Source: Paramacrobiotus metropolitanus
Lineage: Eukaryota; Tardigrada; Eutardigrada; Parachela; Macrobiotidae
Assembly (NCBI RefSeq): GCF_019649055.1
Contig: NW_026570259.1
Coordinates: 1,054,001-1,118,000, forward strand
Direction: 5' to 3'
DNA length: 64,000 nt
Shown here: positions 12,498-42,605 of the stretch, piece by piece
Layout of the letters: every line of letters starts with the position of its first letter
Numbering within the stretch: the stretch's first letter is position 1
Translations under genes and position numbers: made by a program
Notes under the pieces: generated by a model
Told to the model about the DNA's origin: nothing
Databases searched by the model: none
What the model saw: the letters and a program-made list of their open reading frames with translations, nothing else

Positions 12498-12765
12498 TTT
12501 TCACCCTACTGCACGCGGCACAGTCAGAAGTTCCGTTGACTTAAGAGGGCCCGGGCTGCCTTTACCAGGTCTAGGAAATCCCTGTACTTGCTGCCGTCAA
12601 CCGGCTGGAGTGTGACGTTGCGGCAGTACTTATGGCTAAATCTGGCGCGCTACATAAGCACCATGTAGGGTCCACAACGTCAACGGCAGCAAGTATAGAG
12701 AGTGCCTAGATAAGTTGTTGACATCCCTCGGATTGATAGTGCCGGCGAAGTGCAGTAGGGTAAAA
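12498..12765. repeat. Fold-back (palindromic) element, ~268 bp
   Basis: The outer arms match as an inverted repeat: CACCCTACTGCAC at 12502 pairs with GTGCAGTAGGGTAAAA at 12750. An inner pair, TACTTGCTGCCGTCAAC at 12585 and GTCAACGGCAGCAAGTA at 12679, continues the pairing with small bulges. The whole segment can therefore fold on itself. It has no coding capacity and no clear target-site duplication. A non-autonomous MITE is the likely origin. Confidence 0.6.
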
Positions 12766-13434
12766 ACAATTGCTGTGAATATTAAGCAAAAAGTTACTGC
12801 AAAATTTGATGTGTAGAAGTGTGTAGAAGTACAATAACTGCATACTGCAGTATCACAAGATATTTTAAATGTACTGTATGTATGTTCTCCTGTACAATAC
12901 CGGGTGCAGTAAAACTGCAGGTGTGCATAAGTCCAGCACAATATCTGCACAAATGTAATGACCGTATGAGTACCGTTAACAAAACTGTAAATGTGGATTT
13001 TCAGCATGCAACCTTGGCGGAAGTAAAGTGGCTCGCACGGAAGGAACTTTACATGCATCTACATTTTCCAAAACGTAGAGATGCGATACCACAGAAGGGC
13101 GTACGACGTTACGCGGCACCATGAGACATCACCGGAAGAATGCATGGTTACCATCCAGAACAAAAGATGCCTCCAATACTATCGCTTACAACCAGCTAGG
13201 TTTCCTGTTAAGATGACCTATTAACGTAACCGCCCGGCTATGGGCAGATGTAGTGCGTATATAGTACTATATACGCGGAAGGAACCATGTGGCCTTTCAT
13301 ATGCATGAAACTGCTTGCTAATTTGTGAAGGAGATAATTACAGTGAGTTGCAACAAAATGCTACTAATGAAGCGCGACTGGTACAATCATCACGAATAAA
13401 CATCCTCGCACACTTGCACTGACCATGGAGATCG
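12766..13434. other. Intergenic, with a perfect short palindrome
   Basis: No gene is seen. The frame on the minus strand over the left part is low-complexity Tyr/Cys/Thr-rich and judged spurious. A perfect 22-bp palindrome centred on AGTACT occupies 13255-13276. The right end contains the 3' flank of the coiled-coil gene. Confidence 0.45.
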
Positions 13435-14868
13435 TTATGGTTGCTTCCTGCTGCGCTTTATTATACTTCTGGGGCTTTTTAACGGCTCTGCCCCGAAATT
13501 GGTTACAACTGAACTTGGTCTCCATCCCAGTGCTGGTGTCGCCAGTTCTTTTATTGTTTGTGCATAATGCAAAAATTTGACAAACCCGTCTTCAAAAGGT
13601 TCGATCAAGTCCCTCCTATGTAAACCAGTACTATTTTCTTGTTGGTAGTTTTGATATCTCTCTAAAGTCCTTCGCAGTTTATCCAGCTGACCATTTAATT
13701 GCTGGCCGCTTGTTGTTTCAGTTTCCATGTTTTGCTGAATTTTTTCTATCTCCTTTCGCAAAGCTGACCGGAGATTGTCGAAGATTGCATTCTTTTTCCT
13801 TAGTTTAACCAGCTTCTGATGCTTTAATAGCGAGTGTTCGTCCGTTGAAATTGTCGTATCCAAGAGCTCCAAAACACAGTCCTTCTTGTGGGCTAACTTA
13901 GCCGTGTAAGCCCATTCTTTGTCCCTGATATTGCCTTCCTGGAGGGAAACAGTCAGCAACTGGGTCTGCAAAGCCGTTTCGTGCTGGAGTCGGTTTGCCT
14001 GATCGTTGGTGTGCTGAAACGCTTTAATAGACCGAATGGCTTTCTTGGAGAATTCTCTAGCTTTCTGGCAGGAGGTGACGTGCTCACAACAAGCTTCCTG
14101 CAGATTATCGTTCATGCTTAACATGAGCGCTCGTTGGTACTCCAGAAAAACTTGGGCAAGTTTTCGTTCATAATTGCGGAACAGCTTGTTGCGCAGTTTT
14201 GCGGTGTTCAAAATCAGTTTGGATAATCGACTCGTATATAAATTTTTTTCTCGGATGGCTTGTCTTTTGAGAAGAGCAATTTCTGCCTCCATCCGGCGCT
14301 GTTTATCCACATTTTCGCGGAGAGTATAAATTTTGTACTGCAAGTCAACCTTTCGCTCCTGACAAAGTTTCTTCAGCTTTTCTCTCTCGCCTTCCAACCA
14401 GTTGATTGTCACTGTATTATGTACTACAATCTCATCCAGTTGCCCTTTTAGTTGCTGAAATTTATTTTTCAGTATTGCTGCTCTAGTGATTTCGTAATCG
14501 TTCTGATCAAGCAGGAAGTTGATGAACTGGTCTAGATCAGATAACTCAAATCTGGATTTTGTGCTCAGTTCATGGTGATCAAGTTCCAGCTCAATCCACT
14601 GTTTACGTTTTAGCTCGATCTGATGTTCAAGATTATGAATCTGGACTTGATAATACGCCGGAGTCTTTTCGTATTCGAGCACAGCTTCCATGGATTTCCA
14701 TCCTTGATTGCTGGAGTTTTCTTCCAAATACAACTCCGACCACTGTAGTTTAAGCTCCCGGCGAAGTTCGCTAGGCGGCATATGCAGGTCGTGTGCCAGA
14801 GCATACAGATCATCGATTGGTGAAGACTTACTTTTTTTCAGCTTCGCAGGTTTCTCCTGCAACATCAT
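13435..14868 (-). CDS. Coiled-coil protein, 477 aa, single exon
   Basis: A continuous minus-strand frame starts at the first in-frame ATG pair (MMLQEKPAKLKKSK; an in-frame stop lies further upstream) and ends ...SIIKRSRKQP. Nearly the whole protein from about residue 40 to 430 is charged and alpha-helical with heptad character, for example EGEREKLKKLCQERKVDL and LRSALRKEIEKIQQNME. The tail is basic. No membrane or signal segment is present. Length and architecture resemble the ciliary CCDC/CFAP coiled-coil families, but I cannot assign an orthologue. It lies 223 bp downstream of, and on the same strand as, the acidic-protein gene. It may be a separate gene or the 3' part of one longer spliced gene. 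No intron is needed within this frame, unlike the many-exon genes around it. Confidence 0.72.
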   Translation of the reverse strand: MMLQEKPAKLKKSKSSPIDDLYALAHDLHMPPSELRRELKLQWSELYLEENSSNQGWKSMEAVLEYEKTPAYYQVQIHNLEHQIELKRKQWIELELDHHELSTKSRFELSDLDQFINFLLDQNDYEITRAAILKNKFQQLKGQLDEIVVHNTVTINWLEGEREKLKKLCQERKVDLQYKIYTLRENVDKQRRMEAEIALLKRQAIREKNLYTSRLSKLILNTAKLRNKLFRNYERKLAQVFLEYQRALMLSMNDNLQEACCEHVTSCQKAREFSKKAIRSIKAFQHTNDQANRLQHETALQTQLLTVSLQEGNIRDKEWAYTAKLAHKKDCVLELLDTTISTDEHSLLKHQKLVKLRKKNAIFDNLRSALRKEIEKIQQNMETETTSGQQLNGQLDKLRRTLERYQNYQQENSTGLHRRDLIEPFEDGFVKFLHYAQTIKELATPALGWRPSSVVTNFGAEPLKSPRSIIKRSRKQP

Positions 14869-15091
14869 AGCAAGTAAATTTTTTTGAAGTTTTTTGAAGA
14901 AATATTCGTACAAAATACAACCATGACAAAGTTATATCAAAATCATCTAACTGTAGATCGTAATGTAGATCGTAATAGATGCACGAGCACATAAACCGGT
15001 TTGCGATTTCCAGTAGAAGTAGTGATCATGAAGGGTCCTTACTTTTAATTTTATCAAGCAGGTGATCATGCGAAAGAAGATCTAAGAAATC

Positions 15092-16681
15092 TTACCTTGG
15101 ACGAACCTTAGTAAAACCATTTTCCTTTCCCTTGTTGTAAGTTTTTGAGAATTCCTCATCAGCGGATTCCCATTCACTTGAACTACGGCCCGACTCATAA
15201 TAGTTATAGAGGTCATCCTCGTGGACGGGTAACTTCACCTTGTAAGGATCTTTAAAGACAGTTTCTTTTCGTAGTCCCATTGCGATAGATGTTTTAACTG
15301 ATTTTTCAAACGCTTGGACCGCCTGCTTTTTCAGATTATCGGCCGTAGTATTGCGGCTCGGTTCCTCTTCGTTGGAGGATGTATCTTCGTCATTTGGATC
15401 TTCGATTTGATTAACCTTTGTGGGTACAAGAGGGTTTTTCGGCTGGTCCACCTGATGGGGCTGTCCATTGACGTAGCCGGCGGACAAAGGGGGCCTTCCT
15501 GGGCTTTGAGCGCTGTTAACGTTAATTGAGTTCAAAGCTTTTATTGCTTGGGTTTCCGCTATTAACTCCATTGCATAATCGGCAACTCCTACTGGAACCG
15601 GCTGTTTGCCCAGTACCTGCTCGCGGCGATATTCCATAAATGCCAAGTCCTCGGCGCTTTCTACAAGCCATTTGTCTTGCTGGCTGTTAGTCATAAAAAG
15701 CTCATTTTGAGTAAAATATGGATTTTGAAGAGGCGTGGTACGCAAATCCTCTCTGTAACGCTCCGCTGGGTATTTTCTGTGGTACGCCTTTGGCTTTGTC
15801 TTCTGTGGAAGTGCAAGGGGTTCATCAGTTTTATTTGCGTCTTTCTCTGGTTTTGGCTTACTTTTCTTATCTTTGTTTATTTCCTCTTCTAATGGTGGAG
15901 CAGGTGGCAGTTGAACCTTGTCTTGGTAAAGGTTACCAACCGACGAGGCGGCAGAAGATGACGCGGTTTCGAAATCGTTTGACCTTTGCCCAACAGACCC
16001 AGGGCTCGAACTCCTCTCTGCCATTTTCTTTAATTTCGCCATTACATCAGGGCCAAGATTTTCGAAATCTAAGTTTGTTTCTAGTAAATCGTCAACCGTG
16101 AGTTGCGATAGGCTTGTCTTGGTAGTATCATCATTTAAGATGTCAACGAAAGTTTTGGTTATCCAATCCTCTTTTGACTGGGTTATCTCAGATGCGGGTT
16201 TGAAATGCATGCCACCAAACCGGGAAACTGTGTGGTCATTTTCCGGTTTCTCAGACAGTAGCCTACGTGTTGAGGCTCCCAAAAGCTCATTATCTGAATC
16301 ACTGCTAGTAGATTCGGATTCGGTTTGAGCAGAATCAATACTAAGATCTGAAGCTACTGCTTCGTCGAGGTTTTCTGTGGCACTACTCAGTGATTCAACG
16401 TCGTCACTGTTTTCCTCGGCTAGAGTAAATGCGTTGAGCGCATCTACACTAGGCTGTTCTTCCAGATCAAAAATAAGCTCCGCAGGAATATCCCCCAACG
16501 ATGATTTCTCGTCTGGTGGCTCGTCCTCGGCTTGCGGGGGTCGAAAATTGCCGACATTCTGGCCAAACTGTATGACATCGTCTTCCGAATATCTGAACAC
16601 AGGGCGTAAAAGCTCTGGTCCCGGAAGTGGATCAAGGGCGATCCCGCGCTCTTTCTTCCCTTTTTTGCCTTTTGGAGGCAT
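15092..16681 (-). CDS. Acidic, largely disordered 529-aa protein
   Basis: An open minus-strand frame begins MPPKGKKGKKERG, a basic start common in axonemal coiled-coil proteins. It then becomes Ser/Glu/Asp-rich and predicted disordered (runs such as SLSSATENLDEAVASD and SEWESADEEFSKTY). A more ordered section near residues 300-390 contains HRKYPAERYREDLRTTP and KWLVESAEDLAFMEYRRE. The frame ends KVRPR, stop. The last sense codons overlap a strong donor-like CCAAG/GTAAGA, so the transcript may splice onward, possibly into the coiled-coil gene downstream. The reading phase of the obvious acceptor does not fit, so I keep them separate. Function unknown. The intergenic space to the divergent plus-strand gene is 473 bp. 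Confidence 0.7.
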   Translation of the reverse strand: MPPKGKKGKKERGIALDPLPGPELLRPVFRYSEDDVIQFGQNVGNFRPPQAEDEPPDEKSSLGDIPAELIFDLEEQPSVDALNAFTLAEENSDDVESLSSATENLDEAVASDLSIDSAQTESESTSSDSDNELLGASTRRLLSEKPENDHTVSRFGGMHFKPASEITQSKEDWITKTFVDILNDDTTKTSLSQLTVDDLLETNLDFENLGPDVMAKLKKMAERSSSPGSVGQRSNDFETASSSAASSVGNLYQDKVQLPPAPPLEEEINKDKKSKPKPEKDANKTDEPLALPQKTKPKAYHRKYPAERYREDLRTTPLQNPYFTQNELFMTNSQQDKWLVESAEDLAFMEYRREQVLGKQPVPVGVADYAMELIAETQAIKALNSINVNSAQSPGRPPLSAGYVNGQPHQVDQPKNPLVPTKVNQIEDPNDEDTSSNEEEPSRNTTADNLKKQAVQAFEKSVKTSIAMGLRKETVFKDPYKVKLPVHEDDLYNYYESGRSSSEWESADEEFSKTYNKGKENGFTKVRPR

Positions 16682-17154
16682 TGCCCGCTAATCATATAAT
16701 AATATCTCGGAAAAACGCTTAACTCATCACGATTTCCGTTTTTATTATGGTATTAATCCATTTAAATGCGACAAACATTTGGCATCACAGTATCTACAAG
16801 ATCGCCAAACTCCACATAAGTCATTGTTCTGAAAATTTCGAACTGAAAGTTTATAACATTTCTGAAATAAGTGTTGATGTAATAACATGTTACAACCTGG
16901 AATTTTTTGTACCTGCTCGCAGCTTCTGCAGAACTCACATGTCAGTAATGCGGTATTCTATGTCGTTACTAGGGCTTCTGCGCTGCCGAGGCGAGCATAC
17001 TTAGATTTTCTTTGCAACAGGGCCATAATTTTTTACATTGAAGAAGCAGAAAATGATAATGATTTAGAAAGCGTTTTTGTGAAACCTCAGCTGTAGTATT
17101 TCGACTTACGATGCGAATTCGCTTGTAATCTCTGCAGTATTTCAATCTTGGACA
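16682..17154. promoter_or_regulatory. Divergent intergenic region, probable shared promoter
   Basis: This 473-bp AT-rich interval separates two head-to-head starts, minus at 16681 and plus at 17155. It has no gene of its own, so both promoters must lie within or near it. No specific element (TATA box or known factor site) can be named with confidence. Confidence 0.4.
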
Positions 17155-18476
17155 ATGAAGCAGACTGATAGTGATGCGAGCGGAGGGTGTTCGGTGGACA
17201 AACACCATGGATGCAACAGCTGTCATTCGATGTCGTCCACATCGTCCACTGGGTCGGGCCAAGGTAGTGATCACGATCATGAACATCATTCAGCATCTCA
17301 CCATAAGAAGGGTGGCAGCGTCAGGTTTAGCGGTTTGGATAATATGGACGACGATGATGCAACCCCTGGCGATAGTGGTGGGAGCAAAAACTCAAAGTGT
17401 TGTCATATTTACCGCGGCCCAGCTGCGTTTATGTCACCTGGTGGTAATGCAAGTGACAACAAGTATCGCTTTGGCAAAATAAATCCTATATCTGGACACT
17501 GTTTCGTCTGCTTCTGAGAACGACCATTCAAAATAAATACTGTTAGCGAATAGTTGTTTTCAACAAACATGAACGTTTTTAGGACGACATCACAGCTTTG
17601 AGGATGAGTTGAACATGGATATCGAAGAATCTCAACGTCATCAGCACGGCGGATGTGGTGACGAAAATTGCGGATGTCAAAAGAAGCGCAAGCGTTCCGG
17701 TTGTGCAAAGAAGAAACCACCCTGCCCTAAAAAGAAGAAAAGTGCGTGCCCCAAGAAGAAAGCCAAAAAGGTCAATGAGTGCAAAAAAGCTGATCCATGC
17801 AAAAGCAAGACAAAGGTGGACAAATGCGATAAGTGCCAAAAACCTAAGCCCAAATGTGGATGCAAGCCTAAGAAGGGTCCGTTTATACTATAGATCATCC
17901 GATAACAGAGAATAAGATGAATAGCCCACCGCAATTTTAGTTTTAACATGGGCATCTAAGCAGTTGGCGTATGGGGACGTAAACAGCCTTATGCCTAATT
18001 ACTGTTGTGGCAGTTTGAACTTTGGACTTGAGTAGACTAAGACCATCTGTAGCGTAATTACGCTGAAGCCAAATGCTTCATGTTTTTCCAAGCAAAGAAA
18101 TTCTATCTCAAAATAATTATCGCTTTGCAGATAAGTGCAGCAAATCTGATATATGTGAGCACGGTCGACCAGCGGAAGATCCATGCAGTAAGTGCCACAA
18201 GCCCGCTTCTGATGGATGCCACAAACTGAAAGAAGGTACGTACGCGAGGCAGTTGAGTTGCTTATTACATACTATCTTAAAGACTGATATCCTCAGTCAT
18301 ACAGTAGAAACAGTTTTAACGTTTATGCATAATACATTTCCTCAGATAAATGCAGCAAACCTGGTAAGCCCGACCCATGTGGCCATCGTCCTAAGCAAAG
18401 CGCAAAACCTGCCTGTGAGTGCCAGAACGACTGCTGCGCGAACCACAAGGAAGAAAAGCACTGCAATCATCAGTGA
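17155..18476 (+). CDS. Cys/Lys/His-rich repeat protein, four exons
   Basis: Exon 1 runs from 17155 to about 17450 (several possible donors of the right phase). Exon 2 is 17583-17876, exon 3 is 18131-18235 and exon 4 is 18346-18476, ending TGA. Exons 2-4 join in phase 1 throughout. The second donor (GTCCGT) is weak, and without it the frame stops at 17893. The protein starts with a Ser/Gly/His-rich part (CSVDKHHGCNSCHS, SDHDHEHHSASHHKK). It continues as a lysine-rich array of Cys motifs: GCGDENCGCQKKRKR, repeated CPKKK, then paired CxxC motifs. DKCSK recurs at the start of exons 3 and 4. The end is His/Cys-rich (CCANHKEEKHCNHQ). Such composition fits a disulfide-crosslinked or metal-binding structural protein, as seen in sperm outer dense fibre or protamine-like proteins, but homology is not shown. 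An AATAAA lies at ~18607. Confidence 0.62.
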
Positions 18477-18664
18477 TAAATATTTTGTTTGATTTGTTTG
18501 CCCTTTGCCGAAAAATATGAAAGTAAAGTAACTCTGTCAAACTATTTTCCCTAATTTCTGCTTTCAAAAATTCACCACGACCTATGTCCACAGAAGTGAA
18601 GTAAGCAATAAAGGTTAATGACATATGTGTACGAGGAAAGTGTTTTATTCATTTTATTATTATA

Positions 18665-18942
18665 ATCTTGGTAAATGTGTCTGTGATTTATTTATGTGTC
18701 TGTGATTTATTTTGGTAAATGTGTCTGTCCGTTACGAAAGGGCGTTACGAAACTGTTGCTGGCTAATATTGTTGCGTAGTTTAAATTAATATTAACCGTT
18801 AGGAGTGCTACTGGTAGGACGTTAAAAATTAATTATCACTCAAACGAGCGACAAGCTACGCTCCGGTCTGCCAAATGCACGCCAACGTGCATTTTTCCTA
18901 GTTATTGTAATTTTGGTAAATGTGTCTGTGATTTATTTTATA
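18665..18942. repeat. Short interspersed direct repeats (GTGTCTGTGATTTATTT)
   Basis: The phrase TTGGTAAATGTGTCTGTGATTTATTT occurs, whole or in part, at about 18669, 18693, 18714 and 18912. It flanks an AT-rich stretch downstream of the Cys-rich gene. The interval up to the dynein stop at 19345 otherwise shows no gene. Confidence 0.55.
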
Positions 18943-19344
18943 AATTTTTCGGTGTTAATTAGACGAAAAAATAAAAAGTTAAAAAATGCATAAATTCATG
19001 ACATTAAAGAAGCTGAAATCGGGGAAGCGACCATGAAAAGTGTGTGCTCAGAGAATTTATCAGTCTTAGGAATACGTATGATTCAGCCATAACAGCAGCG
19101 CAATCCTGTTAATGCATACACATCTACAGGCTTACAGCAGTAAAACACCTATTAGCGTTCTAATTAAGGCACAAAATCTGAAGTGATGCTCAACATTACA
19201 AGCCAGAGCATAAAAAGGTCAACAAATGGCATATCTCTCGCATTCTGAAGGTCAGGTATACCGTCCTTTACCTGGTTACACACTAGCTTTTGTGGAGCGT
19301 AACAAAGCAGCAGCGTCAGGACAAATAAACACAGCAGGTTTGAC

Positions 19345-40792
<21,448 letters not shown>

Positions 40793-42109
40793 TCTGTTTC
40801 TCCGTTAGTATGGTTGATAAAGTGGCTTCGTCCGTGCTCTCAAATACGATTCATTATTCTGAATGCTGACAGCGGAACTTACTTATTTATTATCGTTTTT
40901 TTTGACATCAGTTACAAGGACTTATGGCAACACGAATAGGCAGGACAACAATCAAATCAAATTAGCCCGCCCGCCAATCACAACTTCTTCGTTGTATGAA
41001 CCACTTCGCAAAACAGATCTAAGTTTTCGAACATGCCAAAATATTTTATGAACTAGACCAGGATAAAATGTAATATCTATGTCTAATATAATATCTATGT
41101 CTTTTTGTAACATACAAAATGCAAAAACAATTTTTCGAGTTATTAATTCATTCTGCGAAGGTTGCAAGGCCGTACACGTACTGTCCAACCGACATAAATC
41201 ATTCACTGGTGTACGAATTGATCAACATCAAACTTGCGCCACTCGGTCAACTGGTACCCGTGGCAACAGGGCTTACCGGTTAACTTCAAAAAACTTTACG
41301 GTGAGTACGAGTACGGTTTGAAAAACTTGGTTAAAGCGTATTATTCTAAGCAAAAACCGAGCATGGATGAATTCTGGCTATCGACTACTACTTTGATCTG
41401 AGCAACTAAATATTATGGCAATCCTTGTTATTACTTGTTAGCGCAACGGTGTAACATACGGTATAACAGGCATCTGTAACCGACCAAAACGCCCGGACGA
41501 CCAAGACGTCCGACGGATGTTGTGGTCACCGACTATACTGTCCGGGAGTAAAAAACCGTCCGCCGTAAATTTTGCCCTCCTCCAGTTTTTTCGCTTTCTC
41601 GGTGCAGCCTAGTGCTTCTTGCTTTTTTTTCGAGCCGGACACTTTGATCAGTGCACTATTAAAGCCGGGACACTTTGGTTGCAGCACGATTTTGCAGTTA
41701 AAACGGGTGCGTTTAAACGGAGCGATAACACAGGTGTGGTCCGTGTGGAAATTAAACCAAGGCGGCTTTAGAAAATACCAAGACTGCGGTTTACGTAGCG
41801 TCTGCCCGGTAATACTTTTTGCTTAGTTTGTGGGAGGTATGAGTACAATCAAGCTCAATATTTCGCATAGAAACCGATGTACCAAAAGCTGCATTCGGAA
41901 TTCGTTGTTCAGAAAATAGTGGGAGGAGTACAAGGTGGCCCAAACGTGGTGTGATGCTGGGCCTGCAACCACACCGGCACACATAGCAGACGTTTCTGCA
42001 TTTCAGTTTTAAAAGGTCTTATTTTCGGGTGTATTGTTTTTCAGTAACGCCATACGAGCTACCAAAAAAAGTAGTTATTGCGTGGCTATCTCATCCACAA
42101 TGGACAACT

Positions 42110-42152
42110 GAGAATACGAAGAGCGGTTACCCGCTCTTGGTTCCGTATTCTC
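42110..42152. repeat. Hairpin, 43 bp
   Basis: GAGAATACGAAGAGCGG pairs with CCGCTCTTGGTTCCGTATTCTC across a TTA loop, with one bulge. It is followed by GTCACTGAGTCCCGTCCCGT. It may be a transposon end or a structured RNA-like element; no terminator function can be assigned in an animal genome. Confidence 0.6.
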
Positions 42153-42320
42153 CCGTCACTGAGTCCCGTCCCGTGGCATTAGTTAGTTAAACTATGACGT
42201 CATTCGTGAGCTTTACTTCCGTAACAAACAGACGGACGGACAGGCAGACAGAAAGGCAGACACTTTTTATTTCGCCGCCTACCCAGGACCTTATATACGT
42301 ATAAAGCTGTTATGTATAAA

Positions 42321-42368
42321 CTTTTTCCCGGTTTATATATATAATATTATATATAAACCGGGAAAAAG
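42321..42368. repeat. Near-perfect 48-bp palindrome
   Basis: The arms CTTTTTCCCGGTTTATATAT and its inverse complement meet at an AT-only core (ATAATATTAT). Such palindromes extrude as cruciforms and often mark fold-back transposons. Confidence 0.8.
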
Positions 42369-42605
42369 AATTTCTACGCCTACTCCGTAGTTGTGTACGT
42401 ACAAGGATAAACTCTAAGTAAAGCAAAATTCTCTTTTAGCTTGAGCCTTGTGCGTTTTGCACATAATAATAATGCTTTTTATACATTCCCAGTCCGCACA
42501 CGTATGGGCGTAGTCGGCATGTGAAACTTTTTTGTCCCTTTTTTGTCTCTTTTTTACCATTAAGTCGTTAACGGACTTAAAAAAAAGCATTTGTCAGTTT
42601 CTCTC

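Larger units (their letters stand above)
40793..42605. other. Intergenic between dynein 5' end and ARMC3 3' end
   Basis: No gene is supported. Several structured repeats are present: GACG/GTCC-rich inverted words near 41480-41560, a direct repeat of CCGG(G)ACACTTTG near 41636-41680, a hairpin at 42110-42152 and a long palindrome at 42321-42368. A polypurine run of GACGGACAGGCAGACAG words lies near 42235. The dynein promoter should be at the left end. Confidence 0.5.

Noticed and set aside
12636-13058. 140-codon minus-strand open frame
   Set aside because: Composition is Tyr/Cys/Thr/His-rich from TACTGTA-type repeats, it overlaps a fold-back element, and no domain or splice support is seen.
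41572-41826. 84-codon plus-strand open frame
   Set aside because: Overlaps direct repeats of CCGGGACACTTTG, has no domain, and the Cys/Phe-rich start looks accidental.
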